Of a DNA stretch of 8,952 nt, positions 1 through 6,956 are shown piece after piece. The stretch lies in the NCBI GenBank assembly GCA_937914785.1, contig CALGIV010000038.1:1-8952 (forward strand). The letters are read 5' to 3'. Both the position numbers and the translations under genes were made by a program. This stretch comes from an uncultured Eubacteriaceae bacterium (GTDB lineage: Bacteria; Bacillota; Clostridia; Eubacteriales; UBA1433). Every line of letters begins with the position of its first letter. Positions within the stretch are counted from its first letter, which is position 1. The notes beneath the pieces are model-generated. The model had not been told where the DNA came from and searched no databases. It saw only the letters and a program-made list of their open reading frames with translations.

Positions 1-1304
1 AGCCATGTAGAATACGAAGGTAAAGTGATGGCATTGACCGCTGAGCTGCGTAAATACATTCTGCAAAAAGTGGAAGAATTCAATGAGGATGGTCTGCGGG
101 TGCTGGCGGTAGCGCAAAAGACCAACCCTTCGCCGGTGGGCGAGTTCAGTGTCGCCGATGAGTGTGATATGGTGTTGATGGGGTATCTGGCTTTTCTCGA
201 TCCACCGAAAGAAAGCACCGCCGTGGCTTTGGCTGCTTTAAAGGAGCACGGCGTGAGCGTAAAGATTCTTACCGGCGATAACGATAAGGTAGCCCGCAGT
301 GTCTGCCGTCAGGTAGGTATCGATGCGGAATATATCCTGCTTGGCAGTGATGTGGATGCGATGAATGACAAGGCGTTGATGAAAGCGGCTGAAAAGACGC
401 ATGTGTTTGCCAAATTGAACCCCACACAAAAGGCCCGCATCATTACGGCTTTGCGCGAAGCGGGGCATAACGTGGGCTATATGGGCGATGGGATTAACGA
501 TGCCGCAGCGATGAAGGCTTCTGACGTGGGTATCAGTGTAGATACTGCCGTAGACATCGCTAAAGAGAGCGCCGATGTCATTTTGCTGGAAAAAGATTTG
601 ATGGTGTTGGAAAAGGGGATTGTAGAAGGCCGCAAGACGTATGCGAATATGATTAAATACATCAAGATGACTGCCAGTTCCAATTTTGGCAATGTGTTCA
701 GCGTCTTGGTGGCGAGTGCGTTTTTGCCCTTTATGCCGATGATGAGCATTCATTTGATTTTGCTGAATCTGATTTACGATCTGTCCTGTACGGCGATTCC
801 GTGGGACAATGTAGATGAGGAGTTTGTAAAAGTGCCGCGCAAGTGGGATGCTTCCAACATAGGCAAATTTATGGTATGGATGGGGCCTACGAGCAGCGTA
901 TTCGATATCACGACTTACCTGCTGATGTATTTCATCATCTGCCCGGCGGCTTTTGGCGGACAGCTTTTCCATCAGCTGACGGATCCGGCCCGGCGTACAT
1001 CGCCCTGTTTCAGGCGGGGTGGTTCGTGGAGAGTATGTGGAGCCAGACGCTCGTCATCCATATGATCCGCACACCGAAAATTCCGTTTATTCAAAGCCGG
1101 GCCTCTCTTCCGGTGGCGTTGCTGACCTTTACAGGGATTGCCGTGCTGACGATTATTCCGTTTACCGGATTTGGCGCCGCGATCGGCCTTGCGCCGCTGC
1201 CGGCTGCATACTTTGCCTGGCTGGCATTGATCATTTTTCTGTATATGGTATTGGCTACCGTATTTAAAAAGTTGTTTATCCGTAAGCATGGAGAATTGTT
1301 ATAA
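1..1304 (+). pseudogene. mgtA: Magnesium-translocating P-type ATPase (MgtA type), C-terminal half, frameshifted
   Basis: This is the C-terminal half of an MgtA/MgtB-type (P3B) ATPase, a membrane pump that imports Mg2+ using ATP. The reading frame is open from base 1, so the N-terminal half with the DKTGT phosphorylation site lies upstream of the window. Visible motifs are DPP in the P domain (about 202-210), TGDND (271-285) and GDGIND (484-501). Next come the family-typical membrane segments reading TASSNFGNVFSVLVASAF and LIYDLSCTAIPWDNVDEE. Frame 1 carries homology as far as LTDPA (979-990). The expected continuation YIALFQAGWFVESMWSQ then reads in frame 3 from about 993 and runs to a normal C-terminus (RKHGELL, stop 1302-1304). 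That needs a net loss of one base in the GC-rich stretch 985-995. Because all downstream sequence is still well conserved, this is either a recent mutation or a sequencing error. No slippery heptamer supporting programmed frameshifting is visible. The family call is secure; whether the gene is broken is less certain. Confidence 0.88.
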
Positions 1305-1379
1305 GTTGAACTCTTATGTTCGCAGGAAACGGGCCTCTTTCAAAGTTTGAATGGTCGTCTGGCTTTTGACAAGGGGACG

Positions 1380-1416
1380 CTTCCTGCTTTCGGCAGCGAA
1401 AATGAGGAAGTTTTTT
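1380..1416 (+). terminator. Likely intrinsic terminator of the mgtA transcript
   Basis: A hairpin has outer arms CTTCCT (1380-1385) and AGGAAG (1405-1410) and an inner stem TTTCG/CGAAA closing a GCAG loop. A run of six T follows (1411-1416). It lies 76 bases after the mgtA stop. The stem has a small internal loop, so it is of moderate quality. Confidence 0.55.
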
Positions 1417-1626
1417 ATGGTCACTGATTATAAAAACAAAGCAAAATGTGTAGTTGTCCGTTCTTGTACTGAAAACAAGAGAAGAGGTCAACCTTAAGCT
1501 AAAATTTGGATTTAGCCTGTAGCATATTGGAAGTAAATTGCGGAATTAACAGGCCATCTTACGTCATAAAACGATTGTCTTGCAAAAGAATTGTCGAATA
1601 TAAAGATTTGCCGGATAAAGTTTTGC

Positions 1627-1654
1627 TTGCAAAATAAGGATTTATCGGTATAAT
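1627..1654 (+). promoter_or_regulatory. Promoter-like sequence in the convergent gap
   Basis: TTGCAA (1627-1632), a 16-base spacer and a consensus TATAAT (1649-1654) read on the plus strand. A weaker pair, TTGTCT (1575-1580) with an 18-base spacer and TATAAA (1599-1604), precedes it. Both sit at copies of the direct repeat CTTGCAAAA (1579-1587 and 1627-1635). No gene follows, so this could drive a small RNA or be a chance match in AT-rich DNA. Confidence 0.3.
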
Positions 1655-1717
1655 AAAAGCGTAAATCATAAATATGGAAAAATTCTTATATTCGTTAGTC
1701 TTTCTTCATAAATTCCT

Positions 1718-1753
1718 TAGAATCGATGCCAATTTATATTGGCATCGATTCTA
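1718..1753. repeat. Perfect 16-bp inverted repeat with 4-base loop
   Basis: The arms 1718-1733 and 1738-1753 are exact reverse complements; the core is GAATCGATGCC paired with GGCATCGATTC. Neither strand has a T run after the stem, so it is not a standard intrinsic terminator. It could be an RNA hairpin at the end of a short transcript, a REP-like element, or a protein binding dyad. Confidence 0.6.
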
Positions 1754-1790
1754 CATGTAGATGAATCTTATAAATTGTTAAATAAATAAC

Positions 1791-1836
1791 AAGCTTGACG
1801 AGGTGCTTAAATTTTAAAAAAGCAGGTCGCAAGCTT
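1791..1836. repeat. Imperfect inverted repeat downstream of the CtpE-like gene
   Basis: The arms AAGCTTGACGAGGTGCTT (1791-1808) and AAGCAGGTCGCAAGCTT (1820-1836) pair as 7 bp, a one-base bulge, 3 bp, a 2x2 internal loop and 5 bp. They enclose an AT-rich loop. It lies 38-83 bases beyond the minus-strand stop at 1874, so it may help end that transcript. The T tract that follows on the minus strand is poor. Confidence 0.35.
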
Positions 1837-1873
1837 ATCTGTATATCTGTGATAGCCTTATTGGGGCAAGGTG

Positions 1874-4297
1874 TTACATAAATAACGATAACGATACGGT
1901 TTTGTTTTTGAAGCGTAAAAATAGCTTCTCGGCATTTTTGATAAACGTACGGATCATTCTAAACATATGCGGCGTCGCATAAAGCAGCGGGATATAGAAA
2001 AAGGCATTTCGCGTAAACAGGCTGCCGAGCATAAAGAAGTCTTTTAAGAAGATAAAGAAGACAAAGAATGCTATGAGCAGGAGGATGTTCATAACGCGAA
2101 TGGGGGTGTTCATCGGGCGTGAGACACGGGCAAGCAGAACAAAGCCGGCGCAGGCGGTAAGCAATACCTGCATCGTTGAAGTCTCAAGTTGTGACAATGA
2201 AAAAGCGTGGCCTGCAAGCTGCAGGATCAGGATATTGATGACGACGGTAAGGGCGGCCGGCAAGGCATTTTCCAGGATATTTAACCCAAAGCGGCCTTCC
2301 GGACGCCGGTAGTCGCCGCGCAGTGCCAATAAAAAAGAAGGAATGCCGATCGTAAAGAAATTGATTGGCGTCATCTGGAGCGGCGCAAACGGGTAAGGGA
2401 AGGGCAGGAAGATATAAAACAGTGTGAGCAGCGTCGAATAGATCGTCTTGACCAGATAGAGGGAAGCGACCTTTTCGATGTTGTTGATAACGCGGCGGCC
2501 TTCCTTCAGCACATCGACCATCGCTGCGAAATTGGATGTCATCAGTACGAAATCCGACGCGCCGCGGGCGGCGTCGCTGCCGCCTACCATCGCGACACTG
2601 CAATCGGCTGTTTTCATTGCAGGGACGTCGTTGACGCCATCGCCGGTCATACAGGTTGTGTGACCATTTTTATTTAAGGCTTCGATCAGCGCCTTTTTCT
2701 GCATTGGGGAAACGCGGCCGAAGACCGTGTATTCTTCTGCGATCAGCTGTAAATCTGCCGACTCGTCCAGCGTGCTCATATCGATGGCCTTATCGGCGTT
2801 TTTAATTCCGGCGCTCATCGCGATTGAACGGACCGTATTGGCGTCGTCGCCTGAAATGACTTTTAATATCACGCCTTCATGTTCAAAATAAGCGAACGTT
2901 TCCGGCGCTTCGGCACGGATGGTGTCGCTGAGCAGAATAAATGCTTTCGGCACAAGGTTTTCGGGCAGCATAGTTTGCGTGAGCGCGCCGGCGGAATGGG
3001 CGATGCACAGCACGCGATAGCCCTCGGAAGTGCGTTTTTTTATCTGTACGGCAAGTTGTTTGTCGAGATTTTTGAAAATAAAGTTCGGGGCGCCGAGTAC
3101 GTAGCTGCCCTGGTCTTGGTAATAAACGCCGCTCCATTTGCGTTCGGAAGAAAACGGCGCGACGGTGCTGATGCGCCATTTTCGTGAAGTGCCAAACGTG
3201 TTCTTCAGCGCGGTCGCCGTGGCGTTCTCGTCTTTTAAGGCGCCCATCAATTCGGCAATAACGGCTTTGGCGTTGTTTTCGGTAAAGTCGTCTAGGAGTT
3301 CGAAATGTTCGAACTTCATCGTGCCGTCGGTAATCGTGCCCGTCTTATCCAGGCAGAGCACATCGACGCGCGCGAGCGTTTCGATGCTTTGCAGGGATTG
3401 TACGAGGGCTTTTTTACGCGCCAGATTCAGTGCGCCAAGCGTAAGCGTTACGCCGGTAAGCAGCACAAGGCCTTCGGGGATCATCCCGATCATTGCGGCA
3501 GAAGCACCTAATACGGCGTTTTGAATTGTGGCGCCGCCGCTGTATTGGCTGTAGAATAATAAAAGCCCGAGCGGAACGATGACGATGGTTAAGATGCGGA
3601 TGATTAAAGAGAGTGTGCGCATCAGTTGGCTGCGCTGCTTTTTTTCTTTTTTGGCTTCGCGTGTTAATTTGTTGGCATAGTTGTGTTCGCCGACGGCAAC
3701 GACGCGCACGTAAGCGCTGCCGCTGGTCACATAGCTGCCGGACATCACTTTATCGCCCGGTTCTTTGTGAATGCGGTCGGCTTCGCCTGTCAACAACGAT
3801 TCGTCGAGCTCAACGCCGGACGTCTTTACAATGACGCTGTCGGCGCAGATCTGCTCTCCGGCTGCAATAATCATAATATCGTCTAAGACGACCTCGTGTT
3901 GTTCGATACTGACAGGCGAAGAATCACGGACGACGCGGACTTTGGCCTTAGCCAGGATAGAAAGCTTGTCCAGCGTTTTTTTGGCCCGGACTTCTTGAAT
4001 AATCCCCATTGCGGTATTACAGATTGCAACACCAAAAAACAAGGTGTTTTCGATATGGCCCACGGCGATGATGATAATGGCAAGAACGACGTTAATCAGG
4101 TTGAACAGCGTAAAGGTGTTGTGAAAAACAATTTTTTTCACGGATGGCGTAATGCCTTCCGGCTGCGTGTTGACGGCGCCGGCTTCTATGCGCGCGCTTA
4201 CCTCAGCGGCAGTCAGGCCGGTGGCTGCTGCTGTTTCAACCCTTTTAATCGGTTTGATTTTTTTTAATGGAGCGGTTTCTTTTTTTCGCTTTGACAT
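1874..4297 (-). CDS. Cation-translocating P-type ATPase, CtpE-like (probable calcium pump)
   Basis: This is a complete P-type ATPase of 807 residues, a membrane pump that couples ATP hydrolysis to cation movement. A basic cytoplasmic N-terminus is followed by a first membrane pair (about 60-101). The actuator domain has LTGE (169-172), and a second membrane pair (about 228-292) carries the PEGL ion-site motif (274-277). The P domain starts with DKTGT (317-321), Asp317 being the phosphorylated residue. The N domain includes KWSG (387-390), and TGDGVND (551-557) forms the hinge. Six hydrophobic segments follow after about 610. PEGLVLLTGVTL and SIETLARVDVLCLDKTGT match the style of the CtpE group, whose mycobacterial member is tied to Ca2+ uptake. 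Metal specificity here is therefore inferred. There is no N-terminal metal-binding CxxC domain, which argues against a copper or zinc pump. The start ATG at 4297 has AAAGG upstream at suitable spacing. The gene is convergent with the Mg2+ ATPase. Confidence 0.9.
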   Translation of the reverse strand: MSKRKKETAPLKKIKPIKRVETAAATGLTAAEVSARIEAGAVNTQPEGITPSVKKIVFHNTFTLFNLINVVLAIIIIAVGHIENTLFFGVAICNTAMGIIQEVRAKKTLDKLSILAKAKVRVVRDSSPVSIEQHEVVLDDIMIIAAGEQICADSVIVKTSGVELDESLLTGEADRIHKEPGDKVMSGSYVTSGSAYVRVVAVGEHNYANKLTREAKKEKKQRSQLMRTLSLIIRILTIVIVPLGLLLFYSQYSGGATIQNAVLGASAAMIGMIPEGLVLLTGVTLTLGALNLARKKALVQSLQSIETLARVDVLCLDKTGTITDGTMKFEHFELLDDFTENNAKAVIAELMGALKDENATATALKNTFGTSRKWRISTVAPFSSERKWSGVYYQDQGSYVLGAPNFIFKNLDKQLAVQIKKRTSEGYRVLCIAHSAGALTQTMLPENLVPKAFILLSDTIRAEAPETFAYFEHEGVILKVISGDDANTVRSIAMSAGIKNADKAIDMSTLDESADLQLIAEEYTVFGRVSPMQKKALIEALNKNGHTTCMTGDGVNDVPAMKTADCSVAMVGGSDAARGASDFVLMTSNFAAMVDVLKEGRRVINNIEKVASLYLVKTIYSTLLTLFYIFLPFPYPFAPLQMTPINFFTIGIPSFLLALRGDYRRPEGRFGLNILENALPAALTVVINILILQLAGHAFSLSQLETSTMQVLLTACAGFVLLARVSRPMNTPIRVMNILLLIAFFVFFIFLKDFFMLGSLFTRNAFFYIPLLYATPHMFRMIRTFIKNAEKLFLRFKNKTVSLSLFM

Positions 4298-4339
4298 ATG
4301 TCGTAACCTTTACATTAGAAAATTGGAAACTTTATACAT

Positions 4340-4367
4340 AGTATAGCTTGAAAAAATTAAAAAACAA
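4340..4367 (-). promoter_or_regulatory. Promoter of the CtpE-like ATPase gene
   Basis: On the minus strand TTGTTT (4367-4362) is separated by 16 bases from TATACT (4345-4340). Predicted transcription starts near 4333, giving a leader of about 36 bases before the ATG at 4297. Confidence 0.5.
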
Positions 4368-4383
4368 TAAGGATTCTACACAT

Positions 4384-4400
4384 ATTGATTAAAAATCAAT
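4384..4400. promoter_or_regulatory. Operator-like dyad ATTGATT-N3-AATCAAT
   Basis: A perfect 7-bp inverted repeat around AAA lies about 17 bases upstream of the minus-strand -35 box. Position and symmetry suit a dimeric regulator of the CtpE-like gene. The DNA is AT-rich, so chance is possible, and no regulator family can be named. Confidence 0.3.
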
Positions 4401-4425
4401 GAAAATCATAAAAACATCTTATAGT

Positions 4426-4441
4426 AATAATACTTATTATT
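4426..4441. promoter_or_regulatory. Operator-like dyad AATAATA-CT-TATTATT
   Basis: A perfect 7-bp inverted repeat with a 2-base centre abuts and overlaps the -35 box of the plus promoter at 4440-4445. That is where a repressor would act. It loosely resembles AT-rich Fur/PerR-type boxes, but its 7-2-7 layout differs from the 7-1-7 consensus. Confidence 0.3.
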
Positions 4442-4469
4442 GTTATTATAGATTGCTTTAAAGTATAAT
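4440..4469 (+). promoter_or_regulatory. Promoter for a candidate small RNA
   Basis: TTGTTA (4440-4445), an 18-base spacer and TATAAT (4464-4469). Predicted start is near 4476. No ribosome-bound gene begins nearby; an intrinsic terminator follows about 140-175 bases later. Confidence 0.45.
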
Positions 4470-4475
4470 AACGCA

Positions 4476-4652
4476 GTCATAGAAAGCATCGAAACGTCTC
4501 TTTTCATTCTGCCGAAGTGTCGAATGCATGTAATGATGCGCCGGGATTGTTTTTTTATGCAGAGTGTAAATAAAGCCTTGAAAAAGGCAGTGAAAACGAA
4601 ACTTGGCCGAAAAAAGTACGGCGTAAATAGAAAAAGCCGTAACTGTTTTTTT
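4476..4652 (+). ncRNA. Candidate small RNA of about 177 nt
   Basis: A good promoter (4440-4469) and an intrinsic terminator (4615-4652) bracket a segment with no credible coding frame. It has several possible helices: GCCTT/AAGGC around 4574-4588, GCATC with GATGC (about 4486-4490 and 4535-4539), and CTGCC with GGCAG (about 4509-4513 and 4586-4590). A second complete promoter for the downstream gene begins only after the terminator, which argues for separate transcription units. I compared it by eye with the 4.5S RNA core, tmRNA and the M-box Mg2+ riboswitch and saw no match. An alternative is an attenuated long leader of the gene at 4718. Confidence 0.35.
4615..4652 (+). terminator. Intrinsic terminator
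   Basis: AGTACGGC (4615-4622) pairs with GCCGT-A-ACT (4636-4644, one bulged A). Seven T follow at 4646-4652. It ends the candidate small RNA and insulates the promoter at 4658. Confidence 0.55.
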
Positions 4653-4657
4653 AACTA

Positions 4658-4686
4658 TTGTGAAACAGGCTGTTTGCGCGTATAAT
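4658..4686 (+). promoter_or_regulatory. Promoter of the 214-residue hypothetical gene
   Basis: TTGTGA (4658-4663), an ideal 17-base spacer and TATAAT (4681-4686) lie just upstream of the AAGGAG ribosome site (4702-4707). Predicted start near 4693 gives a leader of about 25 bases. Confidence 0.6.
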
Positions 4687-4717
4687 TAAGACCATATTGT
4701 GAAGGAGTGTAAAATTT

Positions 4718-5362
4718 ATGAATATTATACGTACAAAAGCGGTAGAACTGTCGACGATTCAGGCTATCGCGTATAAACAGAAACTGGCTTCCGGTGGGGC
4801 GGGTGTGAAGCTGATCCGTCTGGATCAGGACGCAACGGCGGTTGCCACTATCGATAAAAGGACGGGAGAGGCTGTTCCTTACGGTGCAGTAGACGATAAA
4901 TTATTTCCATACGAAGCGTTTAGCGAGGCGATTGAGCTGTTAAATGGGATGCCTTATGCGGCACGGGGCAAGATTGCTTTACAGAGAGCTGAGGTCGTCG
5001 ATGTTATCGACGTGGTGGAAGGCGACGATGAAGAAAAAATCGATATGGTAGACAGCGAGGAGTATGCAGCTATCGTCGAGCGCTACAGCGATGAAAAAGG
5101 GAAGCTGAATTACCGGTTGATGAACAAAGACTTTATTCAATTTGCCTCAAAGAGCAAAACCGTTGCTGAGATGGTCGCGGCGGGGGCGGATGTAGAGGAT
5201 ATTCTGTTGTTCATCATCAAGAGCAGAGCGACCTACATTGCAGGCAAAAAGGAAAGTTTGGACGATGTATATGTTGCAGCGTTGATGGAAACGCTGGATG
5301 AAATCGATCCGCGCGGCGCGTTTAAGGAGTTAAGGGCACATTTAATTCGGATGTTGCGATGA
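4718..5362 (+). CDS. Hypothetical protein, 214 residues, acidic centre
   Basis: I do not recognise this protein. It is soluble in appearance, with no signal peptide or membrane segment. Residues 1-95 mix basic and polar stretches, with a possible beta-rich part around 29-57 (KLIRLDQDATAVATIDKRTG). Residues 94-118 form a strongly acidic segment rich in Asp, Glu and Val. Residues 130-214 look helical and contain VAEMVAAGADVEDILLFIIK (149-168) and a C-terminal basic amphipathic end, HLIRMLR. The ATG at 4718 is well supported: AAGGAG lies 10 bases upstream and a consensus promoter precedes it. The gene has its own promoter and terminator, so it is monocistronic. The strong expression signals suggest a regularly made cytoplasmic protein. 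It may be restricted to related bacteria, but that cannot be judged here. Confidence 0.85.
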   Translation: MNIIRTKAVELSTIQAIAYKQKLASGGAGVKLIRLDQDATAVATIDKRTGEAVPYGAVDDKLFPYEAFSEAIELLNGMPYAARGKIALQRAEVVDVIDVVEGDDEEKIDMVDSEEYAAIVERYSDEKGKLNYRLMNKDFIQFASKSKTVAEMVAAGADVEDILLFIIKSRATYIAGKKESLDDVYVAALMETLDEIDPRGAFKELRAHLIRMLR

Positions 5363-5363
5363 G

Positions 5364-5391
5364 AAAGGCTGCCTGCGGGCAGCTTTTTTTT
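5364..5391 (+). terminator. Strong intrinsic terminator after the hypothetical gene
   Basis: GCTGCC (5368-5373), loop TGCG, GGCAGC (5378-5383), then eight T (5384-5391). The A-T pairs below the stem lengthen it. It begins two bases after the stop codon. Confidence 0.88.
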
Positions 5392-5446
5392 CTTCAAAGG
5401 TGCCTGTTGGTAAACGATGTGCGTAAAGGGGAATCGATTTGAATGC

Positions 5447-5476
5447 TTGACACAGTGCAACGTTAAAAGGTATATT
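5447..5476 (+). promoter_or_regulatory. Promoter of the GNAT-TSUP-deformylase operon
   Basis: A consensus TTGACA (5447-5452), an 18-base spacer and TATATT (5471-5476). The expected start near 5483 leaves only about 18 bases before the ATG at 5501, which rules out the longer open frame starting at 5417. Confidence 0.65.
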
Positions 5477-5500
5477 TTTTTCATAAGGAGAAGGAATAAA

Positions 5501-6046
5501 ATGGCTAAAATTTTAACAGAGCGGTTAATTTTGCGCCCATTTCGGCGTGCAGACGCACCGGACGTGTTTGCCTATGCGAAAGAAGCGGATGTTGGGCCGA
5601 ATGCCGGCTGGAAGCCGCATGAGGATATTATCGAGACGAAGCAGATTATGGAGGAAGTCTTTTTAAATAAAGACGATATCTGGGCGATCGAGTTGAAGGA
5701 GGAGCGCAAAGTCATCGGCTCCGTCGGACTTATTGCGGATATGAAGAGGCAGAATGAAAAAGTACGTATGCTCGGCTATGCAATCGGCAAGCCGTATTGG
5801 GGACTGGGTATTATGACGGAAGTCTGCCAGGCGGTATTGCAATATGGATTTTCAAAACTGGAGCTTATGATGATATCGGCTTATGTCTATCCTTTTAACG
5901 AACGCTCAAAGCGTGTGCTTGAAAAGTTGGGATTTGTCTATGAGGGCACTTTGCGCGAAGCGGAAGAGATTTACTCCGGCGCAGTATATGACAACGAGTG
6001 TTATTCAATTGCGCGGGAAGAATATTTGGCGCAAGGCACAAAATGA
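5501..6046 (+). CDS. GNAT family N-acetyltransferase, RimJ/RimL type
   Basis: This is an acetyl-CoA-dependent N-acetyltransferase of 181 residues. Members of the RimJ/RimL branch acetylate protein N-termini, such as those of ribosomal proteins, or small amines; the substrate here is unknown. The family opening TERLILRPFRRADA is at residues 6-19 and VGPNAGWKPH at 31-40. A central strand IGSVGLI (72-78) precedes the acetyl-CoA pyrophosphate loop PYWGLGIMTE (98-107). The family signature NERSKRVLEKLGF (133-145) follows. The start at 5501 is chosen because AAGGAG/AGAAGG (5485-5494) sits at proper distance, the TTGACA promoter lies just upstream, and family homology begins at this methionine. The frame is open back to 5417, but that part has no homology and would lie ahead of the transcription start. 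It is the first gene of a three-gene operon. Confidence 0.93.
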   Translation: MAKILTERLILRPFRRADAPDVFAYAKEADVGPNAGWKPHEDIIETKQIMEEVFLNKDDIWAIELKEERKVIGSVGLIADMKRQNEKVRMLGYAIGKPYWGLGIMTEVCQAVLQYGFSKLELMMISAYVYPFNERSKRVLEKLGFVYEGTLREAEEIYSGAVYDNECYSIAREEYLAQGTK

Positions 6047-6068
6047 TGAAGAAGGTTGAGATTTTCAA

Positions 6069-6953
6069 TTGATTATTAAGGTTTTAATCGGTGTTACAAT
6101 CGTTTTATTAGTTGCATACATCATTTATCTGGGACGTGATTTGTATCAGCACAGATCGATGATTTTTAAAGAGAATGGAAATTTCTTTCTGCAGGGGCTG
6201 TTTGCGCTGTTCGTACAGTTCTGCGCCGTGCTCGGTTTTTCAGACTTTGCGCTGAATACGCCGGTCTACCGCGCGACAAAATGGGTCGACGATGCGCGGC
6301 TGCCGGGTACGTTGATTGTCGGCTGCGGGGTGCCGGCGATTCTGATTGCCATTATTTATATTTCCAACGTCGCGGTGGAGCCGCTTTCGTTAATCCTTTG
6401 TATTGCCGTGCAATTGCTGGGCACAACAGTCGGCGTGCGTTTTGTCACCCGCCTTCCGGCAGAGAAGATCAGGCTCGTGATGGGTGGGGCGATCGCATTA
6501 TCCGCCGTGTTTGTATTCCTGAAATTGATCGGCGTTTTAGGCGGACAGGGCGGTACGTTGATCGGCTTCTCGGCCAAACAGCTTTTTATCGTCCTGCCGG
6601 CAATCTTCATCCTTTCGGCGTTGACGATGGTGGGGTTTGGTATGAAAGCGCCAAGCATCGCATTGTTTTTAACATTGGGCCTGGATGCGCGTACGGCACT
6701 GCTCATCGTGTTGAGCTGCTGTGCGATCGGTACGACGAACGGGGCGTTTCGCTATATCAAGTCCGGCCGGTTTCAGCGTAAGGTCGTTCTGGCTTCGTCT
6801 ATTTTTGGCGTTATCGGCGTCGTCATCGGTTCGTTCTTTGTACAGGCATTGAATGTCGATGTGCTGCAATGGATTATTTTAGCACTGCTGGTCTATACGG
6901 CGATATCGATGTTGAAGCCGAAAAAGAAATCCGATCAGGTGAGCGAGGGGTAA
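6069..6953 (+). CDS. TSUP (TauE/SafE) family membrane transporter, TTG start
   Basis: This is an integral membrane protein of 294 residues of the TauE/SafE (TSUP) family, whose members export or import sulfite, sulfonates or other organic anions. The substrate here cannot be told. About eight hydrophobic segments are visible, near 3-21, 44-62, 80-100, 104-125, 136-155, 170-191, 206-222 and 240-282 (the last probably two spans). The two halves show the family's internal repeat, including FCAVLGFSDFALNTP (51-65) and a GGAIALSAVFVFLKL segment (139-153). YIKSGRFQRKVVL and VLQWIILALLVYTAISML near the end are typical. A stop at 6057-6059 and the absence of in-frame ATG or GTG before residue 31 force the TTG start at 6069. 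The AAGG at 6052-6055 is 13 bases away, longer than usual, which together with TTG predicts modest translation. It lies 22 bases after the GNAT gene and 3 bases before the deformylase-like gene. Confidence 0.87.
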   Translation: MIIKVLIGVTIVLLVAYIIYLGRDLYQHRSMIFKENGNFFLQGLFALFVQFCAVLGFSDFALNTPVYRATKWVDDARLPGTLIVGCGVPAILIAIIYISNVAVEPLSLILCIAVQLLGTTVGVRFVTRLPAEKIRLVMGGAIALSAVFVFLKLIGVLGGQGGTLIGFSAKQLFIVLPAIFILSALTMVGFGMKAPSIALFLTLGLDARTALLIVLSCCAIGTTNGAFRYIKSGRFQRKVVLASSIFGVIGVVIGSFFVQALNVDVLQWIILALLVYTAISMLKPKKKSDQVSEG

Positions 6954-6956
6954 TGG

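Larger units (their letters stand above)
1305..1873. other. Intergenic region between two convergent ATPase genes
   Basis: About 570 bases lie between the stop codons of two tail-to-tail genes. The region becomes AT-rich after about 1500. It holds the mgtA terminator candidate, two promoter-like sequences on the plus strand, a perfect 16-bp inverted repeat and an imperfect one. Three tiny open frames (from 1351 or 1417, and from 1674) were judged not credible. I see no tRNA, no recognisable RNA family and no remnant of a mobile element. Confidence 0.6.

Noticed and set aside
238..972. Long minus-strand open frame of 244 residues opposite mgtA
   Set aside because: It is fully antisense to a strongly conserved ATPase, with no family resemblance; a shadow of codon bias.
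1002..1304. Programmed ribosomal frameshift joining the two parts of the mgtA-type gene
   Set aside because: No slippery heptamer, no stimulating hairpin I can recognise, and such frameshifting is not known for this family; mutation or sequencing error is simpler.
1351..1497. Small open frame of up to 48 residues (26 residues from ATG 1417) with an apparent GAGGAAG ribosome site
   Set aside because: The supposed ribosome site is the right arm of the mgtA terminator hairpin and the T run lies between it and the ATG. No ribosome site precedes the ATG at 1351, and the peptide resembles nothing I know.
1674..1760. 28-residue open frame after the promoter-like sequence at 1627-1654
   Set aside because: No ribosome binding site, and half of it consists of the perfect inverted repeat.
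4476..4652. Mg2+ (M-box) or other metal riboswitch linked to the ATPases
   Set aside because: No recognisable M-box or yybP-ykoY conserved core is visible, and the segment is oriented away from the ATPase genes. The true mgtA leader lies outside the window.
4557..4685. 42-residue lysine/arginine-rich open frame
   Set aside because: It overlaps the intrinsic terminator at 4615-4652 and the promoter at 4658-4686, and its ribosome site is weak.
5417..5500. N-terminal extension of the GNAT acetyltransferase to an upstream ATG
   Set aside because: It would start upstream of the TTGACA promoter, has no family homology, and a strong ribosome site serves the ATG at 5501.
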